A stretch of DNA of 64,000 nucleotides from Bacteroidota bacterium (GTDB taxonomy: Bacteria; Bacteroidota; Bacteroidia; Chitinophagales; Chitinophagaceae), in the NCBI GenBank assembly GCA_018267545.1, contig JAFDYG010000267.1, positions 1 to 64,000 of the forward strand, given 5' to 3'. Both the position numbers and the translations under genes were made by a program. The notes beneath the pieces are model-generated. The model worked only from the letters and a program-made list of their open reading frames with translations, did no database searches and had not been told where the DNA came from. This document shows, piece by piece, positions 7,575 to 15,363 of the stretch (the first letter of the stretch is position 1; every line of letters begins with the position of its first letter).

Positions 7575-8414
7575 ATGACACCTTATACAAAAACCGAAGT
7601 TTTATTACAGGCTAAAGACCTTCAGCTGTCCTATGGCAATAAATGTATCCTGCATGATATCAACTTCAGCATCCGGGATATCATCCGGCCGGGGCTCCAG
7701 CAGGGGCAGGTCGTCTCGCTTGTGGGCCGCAGCGGTATGGGTAAGACCCAGCTGTTCCGGATTCTTTCCGGCCTGCAAAAGCCGACTTCCGGTAGTATCA
7801 TCATCCGGGAGCGGAAGCCGGCCGAGGTTTCTCCGGGGTCGATCGCGGTGTTCCAGGAGCGTGCGGTCCGGCCCGGGGATATGGGGGTCATTTTCCAGAA
7901 CTATTACCAGTTCGGCTGGCGGACAGTAAGGCAATCGCTGTTGCTGGCTGCACGTAGGAACAAGCTGTTGGAGGGGAAGGAGGAGGATACGATGTTGCAA
8001 TATGCAGAGCAGTTCGATGTCATCGATATTCTGCATCGTTATCCCTCTCAGCTGTCCGGTGGACAGCAGCAGCGGGTTAGCATTATTCAGCAGCTGCTGA
8101 AGGGTGCGAATTTCTTGCTGCTGGATGAGCCTTTCTCCGGCCTCGACGTCTGTGTACTGGATAAGGTGGTGGAGCTGTTGCAGCAGGTGTCGTTGTCGGA
8201 TGAGCTGAAGACGCTGATCATCGTTTCGCATGATATTGCCACAGCGGTGGCTATTTCGGATACGGTGTTTATTCTGGGACGGACAAAGGGCGTCGAGGGG
8301 TCGACGCTGGTGCGTTCGATCGATTTGATCGAACGCGGGCTGGCCTGGCAGAAGGACGTTCGGCGGGAGCGGGAGTTTGAGGAAACATTGGAAGAGATCA
8401 AGGCTTGTCTCTAG
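7575..8414 (+). CDS. ABC transporter ATP-binding protein
   Basis: 279 residues with all ABC ATPase motifs: Walker A GRSGMGKTQ (Thr-Gln where Ser/Thr-Thr is usual), Q-loop region GVIFQNYYQFG, signature LSGGQQQR, Walker B FLLLDEPFSG and H-loop IIVSHD. An insertion near residues 75-95 (RERKPAEVSPGSIAVFQERAVRPGD) lies between Walker A and the Q-loop and is longer than in MalK-type subunits. It pairs with the permease directly upstream. The stop codon shares a CTAG with the stop of the convergent marC-like gene. Confidence 0.88.
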   Translation: MTPYTKTEVLLQAKDLQLSYGNKCILHDINFSIRDIIRPGLQQGQVVSLVGRSGMGKTQLFRILSGLQKPTSGSIIIRERKPAEVSPGSIAVFQERAVRPGDMGVIFQNYYQFGWRTVRQSLLLAARRNKLLEGKEEDTMLQYAEQFDVIDILHRYPSQLSGGQQQRVSIIQQLLKGANFLLLDEPFSGLDVCVLDKVVELLQQVSLSDELKTLIIVSHDIATAVAISDTVFILGRTKGVEGSTLVRSIDLIERGLAWQKDVRREREFEETLEEIKACL

Positions 8415-9061
8415 GCTTTTAGCAGGGTGCGGATGCCGGTGTAGGCGATTTGCATGCCGATGCAAAAAACCAGGAAGGCGCTGAGCCGGTTGACGATCTG
8501 TTCGCCGCGGGGGCCGAGGCGGCGGATCAGGCGTGGGGTATTGGCATAGCAGATATAGATGAGCACGCAGATCAGGAGGATGGCGATGAAGAGGGCGCCG
8601 AGGTTCATAAAATGGGCAAGCAGGCCGTCCTCGTCTTCGTGAGCGGCGAGCGTCAGGATTACCGAGATGGTGCCGGCGCCGGTGGTCATCGGAAAAGAAA
8701 GGGGATAGAATAAGATATTGTCGCGTGTTTCGGGCTGGGCGGTTTCTTTCTTGCCTTTGACGTCGTCATCGGTGGTGAGGAGCTGCCAGCCCATGCGGCA
8801 GATCATGATGCCCCCCGCCAGCTGGACGATGGGGATGGAGATTCCAAAGAGCTTGAGGATCCAGCTGCCGATCAGAGCGGAGACGGTGCAGATCACGAAG
8901 CAGTAGAAAGCGATTTTCTGGGCGGCTCTTTTCCTTTGCGGGAAGTCGAGGCCTCCGAGAAGGGGGTCGATAATAAATGCGGTACCAACCGGGTTGACTG
9001 CCGGAAAAAGTGTGAGAAAGCCGATAAAAACGAGATGCACGAAAGGTAAGTCGAAACGCAT
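8411..9061 (-). CDS. MarC family integral membrane protein
   Basis: 216 residues from ATG 9061-9059 (MRFDLPFVHL). A TTG two codons earlier is possible but less likely. Six hydrophobic helices and MarC-family signatures are visible: LFPAVNPVGTAFIIDPLLGG near the N-terminus, GGIMICRMGWQLL, and PLSFPMTTGAGTISVILTLAA. Family members (UPF0056/MarC) were once linked to multiple antibiotic resistance. Their transport function remains unclear. The gene converges on the ABC ATPase and is divergent from the cyclophilin gene with a 27-base gap. Confidence 0.85.
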   Translation of the reverse strand: MRFDLPFVHLVFIGFLTLFPAVNPVGTAFIIDPLLGGLDFPQRKRAAQKIAFYCFVICTVSALIGSWILKLFGISIPIVQLAGGIMICRMGWQLLTTDDDVKGKKETAQPETRDNILFYPLSFPMTTGAGTISVILTLAAHEDEDGLLAHFMNLGALFIAILLICVLIYICYANTPRLIRRLGPRGEQIVNRLSAFLVFCIGMQIAYTGIRTLLKA

Positions 9062-9088
9062 AGACAATATTACATAAATTGCTTCTAA

Positions 9089-9691
9089 ATGTCTGCTATG
9101 CGAATATGGGTGCTATTGTCATTTTTATCGATCGGTCTTTTGTGTGCCTGTCATTCTGCTTCGAATCCGGATGCGCCTCATGTCGTCATCCAGACCCAGG
9201 CCGGGGATATCGAAATCGAGCTTTATCCAAAGCAGGCTCCGCGAACGGCGGGTGCATTCCTGTCGTATGTCGACTCGGGTTTTTATAAGAGCGGCTCTTT
9301 CTACCGGGTGCTCAATGAGGACAACCAGGTAACCGGGGCGGGTGCTTCGCATTTGATACAGGGAGGGATTTGGAAGACAAATCATGCCAAGGCGGTTTCT
9401 GTGCCGGGAGTGCCCCATGAGCCGACAAGTCAAACCCATCTTTTGCATAAAAGCGGTACAGTTTCTTTGGCCAGGGATGCGCCGGGGAGTGGTACGACGG
9501 AGTTTTTCATCTGTGAGAGGGATGAGCCGGGGTTCGATTTTGGGGGCGAAAACAACCCCGACGGGCAGGGTTATGCCGCTTTTGGAAAGGTGGTGAAGGG
9601 GATGGATGTGGTAAGGGCCATTTATGCCCGGCCGGAGAATAATCAGTCTTTTACTCCTGCCATTCCTATCAATAACATTATCAGGAAGTAG
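9089..9691 (+). CDS. Peptidyl-prolyl cis-trans isomerase, cyclophilin type, probable lipoprotein
   Basis: 200 residues. The N-terminus (RIWVLLSFLSIGLLCACHSA) ends in a lipobox-like LCAC, so the protein is probably lipidated and periplasmic or outer-membrane attached. Cyclophilin features follow: VVIQTQAGDIEIELYPKQAPRTAGAF at the start, FYRVLNE, the loop IQGG, GTVSLARDAPGSGTTEFFI (the usual substrate-groove region, with A-x-x-S-Q replaced by S-G-T-T-E), and AFGKVVKGMDVVRAI. It should speed proline isomerisation during folding of exported proteins. A second ATG at 9098 could also start it. Confidence 0.85.
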   Translation: MSAMRIWVLLSFLSIGLLCACHSASNPDAPHVVIQTQAGDIEIELYPKQAPRTAGAFLSYVDSGFYKSGSFYRVLNEDNQVTGAGASHLIQGGIWKTNHAKAVSVPGVPHEPTSQTHLLHKSGTVSLARDAPGSGTTEFFICERDEPGFDFGGENNPDGQGYAAFGKVVKGMDVVRAIYARPENNQSFTPAIPINNIIRK

Positions 9692-9797
9692 GGCGTTTTG
9701 TGTGTTTTAGAAAATAATTTTTAGATTTTTGTCCTCTCCGTTCTCTTTCATTCGTCATAAGCGAGAAATCATTCTTTAACCTTTAAATGATGCACCA

Positions 9798-10145
9798 ATG
9801 AAAGATTTTATGTTCGTTTTCCGCAGTCCGAGCTACGAAGATCTGAAACTCACCCCTGAGCAGAGCCAGGCTGCCATGCAAAAATGGTACAGCTGGATCG
9901 GCGAATTGAGCGCAAAAGGCCGTTATGTAGGTGGAGCGCCCCTGTTCAACGAAGGCAAGATGGTGAAGGGGAAGTCACCTGTCATTACGGATGGCCCTTT
10001 CGCCGAGGGAAAGGAATTGGTCGGCGGCTACTTGATTATCAAGGCAGAGTCTTTAAAAGAGGCAACAGAATTGGCATTTGGCTACCCCGACTTTGACATC
10101 GAGGGTTCGGTCGAAGTGCGTGAAATCGTTCAAATGCCGATGTAA
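9798..10145 (+). CDS. YCII/DGPF-domain protein
   Basis: 115 residues, typical for the family. It starts MKDFMFVFRSPSYE and carries the hallmark DGPFAEGKELVGGY. The stop TAA (10143-10145) directly abuts the ATG of the sigma factor. DGPF proteins are regularly encoded beside ECF42 sigma factors and are likely their regulatory targets or partners. The biochemical function is not settled. Upstream, TAGATTTTTG near 9722 resembles a -7 box. Confidence 0.85.
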   Translation: MKDFMFVFRSPSYEDLKLTPEQSQAAMQKWYSWIGELSAKGRYVGGAPLFNEGKMVKGKSPVITDGPFAEGKELVGGYLIIKAESLKEATELAFGYPDFDIEGSVEVREIVQMPM

Positions 10146-11432
10146 ATGAGTTCCGATTCCGGCGAATCAACACAGCAAATTGTCGATCATCTTTTCCGTC
10201 ATGAGGCGGGAAAGATGATCGCCGTGCTGACGCGTATCTTTGGCATCAGCAACCTGGAGCTGGTGGAAGATACGGTGCAGGAGACTTTTTTGAAGGCCCT
10301 GCAGGTTTGGAAATACGGACAGTTGCCGGACAATCCTTCCGGTTGGCTGATGCAGGTGGCGCGCAACCGCACCATCGACCTCATCCGAAGACAGCAGAAG
10401 ATGGCGGGTCTCTCCGAGGAGCTGGCGGAAAGGCTGGGAGCCAGTACGGAAAGCGCTATTCAACAGTTTTTTTTAGACACGGAAATCGCGGACAGCCAGC
10501 TGCGGATGATCTTCGCCTGCTGCCATCCGGCCCTGAACCAGGAGGACCAGGTAGCGCTGACACTAAAGACCGTGTCGGGATTTGGCGTACAGGAAATCGC
10601 GCGGGCCCTGCTTTCCACCAATTCGGCGATCCAGAAAAGGATCTACCGGGCCAGGGAATACATCCGTCAGGAATCCGTTTCGTTCGAAATTCCGGTAGGC
10701 CCGGAGCTTGTCCGGAGGCTGGAGACGGTCTATACGGTACTTTATCTCTTGTTCAATGAAGGTTATAATTCGATAAAAGCAGATGAGCTCATTCGTTATG
10801 ACCTCTGCGCCGAGGCCATGCGGCTTTGTAAGCTGCTGGCCGAGCATAAGGTAGGCGCCCAGCCTCAGACCCATGCGCTTCTGTCGCTGATGTGTTTTCA
10901 GGCTTCCCGGTTCAACAGCCGTATCGGAGAAGACAATACCATTATTTTATTGCAGCAGCAGGACCGGAGCAAGTGGGACCAGGAGCTCATACGGTTGGGC
11001 TATTACTATCTAAACCTCGCTTCGACGGGCGATTATCTCTCCGTCTATCATATCGAATCAGCCATTGCGGGCGAACACTGCCTCGCTCCCGACTTCGAGT
11101 CTACCAACTGGCAGTCGCTGCTGGGTCTCTACGACTATCTGCTCGAACACAAGCCAACACCGGTTGTGCAGCTGAACCGGGCTATCATCCTCGCGCAGGT
11201 GACGGATGTCAATCAAGCCATCGATACGATCCTGGATATACCCCATATCAAGGGTCTTCTAGAGCACCATTATATTTATGCCGCGGTCCTGGGGGATTTA
11301 TACGGCCGGGTAGGAAATAAGGCCGAAGCACGACGATTGCTGGAGACGGCCTATCGACTTACGTCCTCATTAGCGGAGAAGAAGTTGTTGCAGGACAAGT
11401 TAAATTCTTTAACTTTAAGAGTAGATAGTTAG
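10146..11432 (+). CDS. ECF42-type RNA polymerase sigma factor with C-terminal DUF6596/TPR-like extension
   Basis: 428 residues. Region 2 is near 20-85 (ISNLELVEDTVQETFLKAL...PSGWLMQVARNRTIDLIRR) and region 4 near 125-180 (LTLKTVSGFGVQEIARALLSTNSAIQKRIYRAR). The long C-terminal half contains VLYLLFNEGY and Leu/Ala-rich helical repeats (GLYDYLLEHKPTPVVQLNRAIILAQV) typical of the COG4941 group. These sigma factors lack a classical anti-sigma factor. The C-terminal extension is thought to control activity. Coupled to the YCII gene without any gap. Confidence 0.9.
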   Translation: MSSDSGESTQQIVDHLFRHEAGKMIAVLTRIFGISNLELVEDTVQETFLKALQVWKYGQLPDNPSGWLMQVARNRTIDLIRRQQKMAGLSEELAERLGASTESAIQQFFLDTEIADSQLRMIFACCHPALNQEDQVALTLKTVSGFGVQEIARALLSTNSAIQKRIYRAREYIRQESVSFEIPVGPELVRRLETVYTVLYLLFNEGYNSIKADELIRYDLCAEAMRLCKLLAEHKVGAQPQTHALLSLMCFQASRFNSRIGEDNTIILLQQQDRSKWDQELIRLGYYYLNLASTGDYLSVYHIESAIAGEHCLAPDFESTNWQSLLGLYDYLLEHKPTPVVQLNRAIILAQVTDVNQAIDTILDIPHIKGLLEHHYIYAAVLGDLYGRVGNKAEARRLLETAYRLTSSLAEKKLLQDKLNSLTLRVDS

Positions 11433-11454
11433 GCTAGGACACAACCTTTATTGT

Positions 11455-12345
11455 ATGATTGCAAGAATCGGCCGTATCACACTCCGGGTAGCGCTAGGAG
11501 TATTAATCTCCTTTATTATCTTTCTGCTCATCTTCGACCGGTTGGTACAATTCCGGATGGATGATAAAGAGCTCCAGACCTTCTTCCATTCCAGAAAGCT
11601 CGAACCTCAAATCAGCTATTATAAAGCAAAGGGCCGCACGATCCGTTATCTCGGAGTAGGCACCAGTCCGGAGGCGACGATCCTGTTCATCCATGGGGCA
11701 CCCAGTTCGCTTTCCTATTGGAAGGGCTATCTTTCAGACAGTCTTTTGCTGGCGAGGGCAACCATGTACGCCGTAGACCGGCCGGGTTATGGATATTCCG
11801 GTCTGGCGGATGCAATGCCCGATCTGGCGATGCAGGCGGCGGTCATAAAACCGATTATTGATAGCCTGCACAAGGCGCATCATCCCATCATCCTGGTGGG
11901 TGTCTCTTATGGTGCGCCCATTGCCGCCCGGCTCGTCATGGACAATCCTCAGCTTGTGGACGGTCTGGTATTGATGGCTCCGCCGCTTGGTCCGGGGAGG
12001 GAAAAGATCTTCTGGTTTACGTACCTGGTAGAGAGTCCGTTTATCAACTGGTTTATCCCCCGGATGTTACAGACGGCCAATAAAGAGAAGGTGCATCATA
12101 GGGAAGAGCTGACGAAGATGCTGCCTTTGTGGGATAGTATACATATACCCGTTGCTTATCTGCAGGGGGAAGACGACGGTCTGGTAGATACTACGAATGT
12201 GAGCTTTGCGAAGGAGCATTTAAGAAATGCCCCCTCCCTGGAGATACGTATGTTACCGGGAAGGGGACATTTGATTGCATTTGCAGAAAAGGATCAGATC
12301 GACAAGGCGATACTTGATATATTGAATAAGTGTGAGGGGCGTTAG
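11455..12345 (+). CDS. Membrane-anchored alpha/beta hydrolase
   Basis: 296 residues. An N-terminal signal anchor (LRVALGVLISFIIFLLIFDRLV) is followed by an alpha/beta-hydrolase domain: oxyanion LFIHGAPSSLSYW, nucleophile elbow GVSYGA (Ser near residue 150), acidic residue in QGEDDGLVD, and catalytic His in GRGHLIAF. Substrate not deducible. It follows the sigma factor by 22 bases and may be co-transcribed. Its stop overlaps the stop of the convergent rtcB copy by four bases. Confidence 0.8.
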   Translation: MIARIGRITLRVALGVLISFIIFLLIFDRLVQFRMDDKELQTFFHSRKLEPQISYYKAKGRTIRYLGVGTSPEATILFIHGAPSSLSYWKGYLSDSLLLARATMYAVDRPGYGYSGLADAMPDLAMQAAVIKPIIDSLHKAHHPIILVGVSYGAPIAARLVMDNPQLVDGLVLMAPPLGPGREKIFWFTYLVESPFINWFIPRMLQTANKEKVHHREELTKMLPLWDSIHIPVAYLQGEDDGLVDTTNVSFAKEHLRNAPSLEIRMLPGRGHLIAFAEKDQIDKAILDILNKCEGR

Positions 12346-13742
12346 TCCGCCATTCGAACGATCTTTGGCGTGAATAATCCCAGGACCTCTACCAATTGCT
12401 TTTGGCTTTTCATCACTTCTTCGATATCCTTATAGGCCTGGGGCGCTTCATCCAGGCCGCCTCCAATCAGTCGAACGCCATGCGCTTCCAGCGCTGCGTT
12501 GAGTCTGTCTTCGGAGATCGAGGCCGAAGCCGCCGACCGGCTCATTTTCCGGCCTGCCCCATGTGAGGCAGAGGAGAGAGAGGCGGGTTCCCCCTTACCT
12601 TTTACGATATAACCCGATGCGGTCATCGAGCCGGGGATGATTCCCAGGACATTGGTTCCGGCAGGGGTCGCGCCTTTCCGGTGGACGATCACCTCCCGGC
12701 CATCGTGCTGTTCCTTCCAGGCGAAGTTGTGGTGATTACCGGCGCGTCTGATCGGTTTGCGGCCGATCGCTTTTGCCAGCTTGTCGTGGATCAATTCGTG
12801 ACAAGCCTCTGCATAGTCACCGGCGAGGTTCATCGCCAGCCAGTACTCCATCCCTTCCTGTTCATCGAGGTCCAGCCAGGCCAGGTGATTTACTTCACCG
12901 GGCAGTCTGCGTTTGGCCCTCGCGATTCGGGTATAGTGATTCGCGATTGCGGCGCCGAGCGATCTCGAGCCGGAGTGCGACAGCAGGCCCAGGTATTTGC
13001 CGGGCTTTAGTCCCAACACCGGGTCTTCCGAATCGATTTGCACCTGGCCGAACTCGACGAAGTGATTTCCGGATCCAGAGGAGCCCAGCTGTCTTGCGGC
13101 TCGATGCCGAAGCCCTCTAAGCAAGGCGATATCTTCGAACTCGGAACGTTCGAGCACCTCGTGCGATGCGGCGCGGTCAAACTGTCTGCCGCCTCCAAAG
13201 AGGGTAGCTGCTTTTAGCTCTCTTACGAAGAAAGCTTCTTTTTGCAGCAGGTCTTTGGGGTCGATATCGAAAACCGACAGGTGCATGCGGCAGCCGATGT
13301 CCAGACCGACACCATAGGGTATCACGGCGTTATCCACGGCGAGCACTCCGCCGATCGGCAGGCCGTAGCCGCTATGGGCATCGGGCATAAGCGCACCGGC
13401 AGTGGCTACGGGTAGTTTGGCTGCCTGGTACATCTGGTTCATCGCTTCGGGTCCAACGTGTTCGTTGCCAAACACATTAAACGCTACGCCGGTTTTGTTG
13501 AGGAAGATTTCCATTCCCTCGGGGGCCTTTTTGGGCAACAGCTGTTGCGCAATCAGGCCTAGTACTGCATCATTCTCATATTCCATGGGGGATGCCAGGA
13601 TCTCTCGTAACAGGTTCATCACATTATCCTCCTTTTCAAATTTGTAGTTCTTTTCCATTACGTTCATGGCGATACTGATTACCGGTCCTTCCGGATAGCC
13701 GAGTGAACGTATGTTTTTGCTTTTTAATTTAAGCTTTGCCAT
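12342..13742 (-). CDS. rtcB: RtcB RNA-splicing ligase, copy 1 (last gene of the tRNA/RNA-repair unit)
   Basis: 466 residues, full length. RtcB joins RNA 2',3'-cyclic phosphate or 3'-phosphate ends to 5'-OH ends using GTP and Mn2+. Metal and catalytic residues are visible: Asp148 and Cys151 (DIGCRM), His227 (GSGNHF), His256 (LLSHSGSR), His337/338 (NHHNF) and the guanylylated His394 in SASHGAGRKMSR. It is probably active. It is collinear with a second RtcB at 18602: the six key residues fall at nearly the same positions. It follows the slipin gene by 93 bases that contain a long inverted repeat. Inferred job: reseal tRNAs cut by ribotoxins. Confidence 0.95.
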   Translation of the reverse strand: MAKLKLKSKNIRSLGYPEGPVISIAMNVMEKNYKFEKEDNVMNLLREILASPMEYENDAVLGLIAQQLLPKKAPEGMEIFLNKTGVAFNVFGNEHVGPEAMNQMYQAAKLPVATAGALMPDAHSGYGLPIGGVLAVDNAVIPYGVGLDIGCRMHLSVFDIDPKDLLQKEAFFVRELKAATLFGGGRQFDRAASHEVLERSEFEDIALLRGLRHRAARQLGSSGSGNHFVEFGQVQIDSEDPVLGLKPGKYLGLLSHSGSRSLGAAIANHYTRIARAKRRLPGEVNHLAWLDLDEQEGMEYWLAMNLAGDYAEACHELIHDKLAKAIGRKPIRRAGNHHNFAWKEQHDGREVIVHRKGATPAGTNVLGIIPGSMTASGYIVKGKGEPASLSSASHGAGRKMSRSAASASISEDRLNAALEAHGVRLIGGGLDEAPQAYKDIEEVMKSQKQLVEVLGLFTPKIVRMAD

Positions 13743-13757
13743 GATTTAAATTTTTAA

Positions 13758-13831
13758 AAGGACCGGCAGCGGCAGCGGTTGCGGCGACAGCAGCTGGTTG
13801 GGCTGGCTGCGTCCTGCGCTCGCCGGTCCTT
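13758..13831 (-). repeat. Long inverted repeat between slipin and rtcB
   Basis: AAGGACCGGC (13758-13767) is perfectly complementary to GCCGGTCCTT (13822-13831). The 54 bases between them contain further GC-rich stems. This could be an mRNA processing or stability element between two genes of the operon. On the minus strand the repeat is followed by TTTTAAAAATTT, so partial termination is also possible. Confidence 0.6.
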
Positions 13832-13835
13832 GTCT

Positions 13836-14936
13836 TTACTTCGGTGTGCCGAAGATCTGGCGGAGCTGGTCGATCAGTGCACCATTGCCGCTAAGGCTGA
13901 TGTTGTTGACCTTTTCCGCGATCTTTTCGACGTATTCCATTTCCTTCAGGCGGAACAGCATCGGGTTATCCTCCATCAGCTTAGCCGTGTTCAACAGGCT
14001 TCGCGTGCTGGCGGTTTCTTCCCGGCGCATGATCAGGTTGGCCTGCGCCTTCTTCTCGGCGACGAGCACCTGGTTCATGATGTCCCTTACCTCGCCGGGC
14101 AGGATGATATCCCGGATACCAAAGCCCGCGATCTGTACACCCAGGGAAGCGGCCTCCTGCCCTACCCTTTCGAGGATATAGGGACCGATGAGGTCCTTCT
14201 TCTCGAGCAGCTCGTCGAAGCTGAAGCCGGCGGTGTATTCTCTCAACGCCAGCTGGAAGGCTACATAGAGCTGACGCTCGTATTCCTTGTTCTGCAGCAA
14301 GGCCTTTTCGATATCGACGACCTGGTAGCGCGCCCAGGCGTTGATACGGAGGGCTGTCTTATCGCGGGTAAGGATTTCCTGGCCGTTGACTTCGAGCTGC
14401 AGTACGCGGGTATCGACCTTAGCTACTGAGACGGGGATGTTGTTCTTCCAGAAGAAGTACACACCACCCATTAGGATGCTGTGGAACTTTCCGTCCACGA
14501 ACAGGATTCCCTTTTCGTGCGCTTCGACGGCGCTGGTCCGTACGTAGGGTGCCACCAGGGGGCTGGTCAGCGTGTTACGGCTGATGTTTTCCGTGATTTC
14601 GACCTTGCCGATATCGGCGTGAACGAAATCGTATGTGACCATGCCCTTCCAGAAAGCGTAACGGCCAGCGTTCAATACTCTTGCCAAAAGGCCGTTCTCG
14701 TATACGAGGGCGATGGAATTGTCCTTTACTTCTACTATGTGAAGGGCTTCTGCCAGGGCAGGGTCCTTTAGGAGTACGGTGAGCTCGATGACGAAGCTGA
14801 AGGGCTTGTCCTTTTCATAGATGATCGCCGTTTCCTTAAATGACAGCCAGTGGCGCCCTTCTGTCAACATGCGGAGGTATACTCCGTTCTTAAACACCAA
14901 ACCAACCTGGTAGGCGTTGACTGTGATTAATCGCAT
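13836..14936 (-). CDS. Slipin, SPFH/band-7 family protein
   Basis: 366 residues. The N-terminal 150 residues hold a repeat-like beta region (YQVGLVFKNGVYLRMLTEGRHW and SIALVYENGLLARVLNAGRYAFW are internal relatives). The SPFH core follows at about 155-330 (VEAHEKGILFVDGKF, VDTRVLQLEVNGQEILTRDKTALRINAWARYQV, VGQEAASLGVQIAGFGIRDIILPGEV) with a helical tail (EKKAQANLIMRREETASTRSLL). No clear transmembrane helix is seen. SPFH proteins form membrane-bound oligomeric scaffolds. Slipins recur next to RtcB in bacterial RNA-repair loci. It may hold the repair machinery or tRNA substrates at the membrane. Confidence 0.85.
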   Translation of the reverse strand: MRLITVNAYQVGLVFKNGVYLRMLTEGRHWLSFKETAIIYEKDKPFSFVIELTVLLKDPALAEALHIVEVKDNSIALVYENGLLARVLNAGRYAFWKGMVTYDFVHADIGKVEITENISRNTLTSPLVAPYVRTSAVEAHEKGILFVDGKFHSILMGGVYFFWKNNIPVSVAKVDTRVLQLEVNGQEILTRDKTALRINAWARYQVVDIEKALLQNKEYERQLYVAFQLALREYTAGFSFDELLEKKDLIGPYILERVGQEAASLGVQIAGFGIRDIILPGEVRDIMNQVLVAEKKAQANLIMRREETASTRSLLNTAKLMEDNPMLFRLKEMEYVEKIAEKVNNISLSGNGALIDQLRQIFGTPK

Positions 14937-15204
14937 TGTTTTTTAGGTTTTAAAAGTTTAAAAAAAAGGGGCGGTCATGCCTGGTCATCCGGTTTCTGCG
15001 GAACCGGCCGGGAATTGGGCGGCCGTCGTTGGACGGCTGCCGGTCATTGCCGGGCGGTTGCAAGGCAGGTACAGGACTGCGTTGGGATGGACTTTGCCTT
15101 TGGCTTTTGGGCGGTTCGTTGAACCTGCCGGGCAGCCGCTGGTAAGTCATCCTTTAGCGGATCATTCAATCACGCCCCTTTGGCGTGGAGCCCATTTTTG
15201 GGAA
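14937..15204 (-). other. Structured non-coding stretch downstream of the tRNA-like modules
   Basis: No credible gene. On the minus strand it contains several hairpins: CACGCC-AAAG-GGGCGTG near 15172-15188, GGTTC-AAC-GAACC extended by GGC/GCC near 15110-15130, GCCGTC-CAAC-GACGGC near 15026-15041, and CCGGTT...AACCGG near 14988-15006. It lies between the tRNA-like modules and the slipin, so it is probably transcribed as part of the same RNA. The open minus frame here is proline/arginine-rich and looks like chance. Confidence 0.5.
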
Positions 15205-15222
15205 GGTGGGCGCTTCCGGATC

Positions 15223-15290
15223 CTACGTTATCAGCGTAGTGCTCTACCGTTGAGCTATTCAGTCTTAACTGAAATGGGATTCGAACCCAC
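15223..15290 (-). ncRNA. Permuted tRNA-like module 2 (Ile-GAT-like), acceptor stem capped
   Basis: Read 5' to 3' on the minus strand, the parts of a tRNA occur in the order T arm (GTGGG-TTCGAAT-CCCAT, 15290-15274), 3' acceptor strand TTCAGT, tetraloop TAAG, 5' acceptor strand ACTGAA (15273-15258), TA, D arm (GCTC-AACGGTA-GAGC, 15255-15241), A, and a full anticodon arm (CTACG-CTGATAA-CGTAG, anticodon GAT at 15232-15230). A normal tRNA starts at the acceptor and ends with the T arm. Here the ends lie in the variable region and the acceptor stem is a closed hairpin, so there is no CCA end to charge. No matching T arm or acceptor lies downstream, which rules out an ordinary tRNA-Ile. Confidence 0.7.
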
Positions 15291-15298
15291 ACACACTG

Positions 15299-15363
15299 TC
15301 CATCGCTCTAACCGCTGAGCTATCTTCCTGAGAAGAGAAGGATTCGAACCTTCGTCCTATGGA
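15299..15363 (-). ncRNA. Permuted tRNA-like module 1 (His-like), acceptor stem capped
   Basis: Order on the minus strand: anticodon-stem 3' strand TCCAT (15363-15359), variable AGGAC, T arm GAAGG-TTCGAAT-CCTTC (15353-15337), acceptor TCTTC, tetraloop TCAG, GAAGA (15336-15323), TA, D arm GCTC-AGCGGTTA-GAGC (15320-15305), G, anticodon-stem 5' strand ATGGA (15303-15299). ATGGA and TCCAT pair perfectly, so the RNA folds as a tRNA opened at the anticodon loop, with acceptor ends fused. The following bases CAGTG plus the preceding AA would give a GTG (His-like) loop, though with A instead of U at position 33. Bacterial YrlA Y RNAs carry a comparable tRNA mimic. Confidence 0.7.

Noticed and set aside
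13779-14429. Open plus-strand frame of 216 codons
   Set aside because: Antisense to the slipin gene, whose SPFH motifs are clear.
14950-15150. Proline- and arginine-rich minus-strand frame between tRNA-like RNA and slipin
   Set aside because: Composition reflects GC-rich hairpins. No start context and no family resemblance.
15223-15360. Two ordinary degenerate tRNAs in tandem
   Set aside because: In normal order the acceptor strands of each unit do not pair, while in permuted order the acceptor and the split anticodon stems pair.
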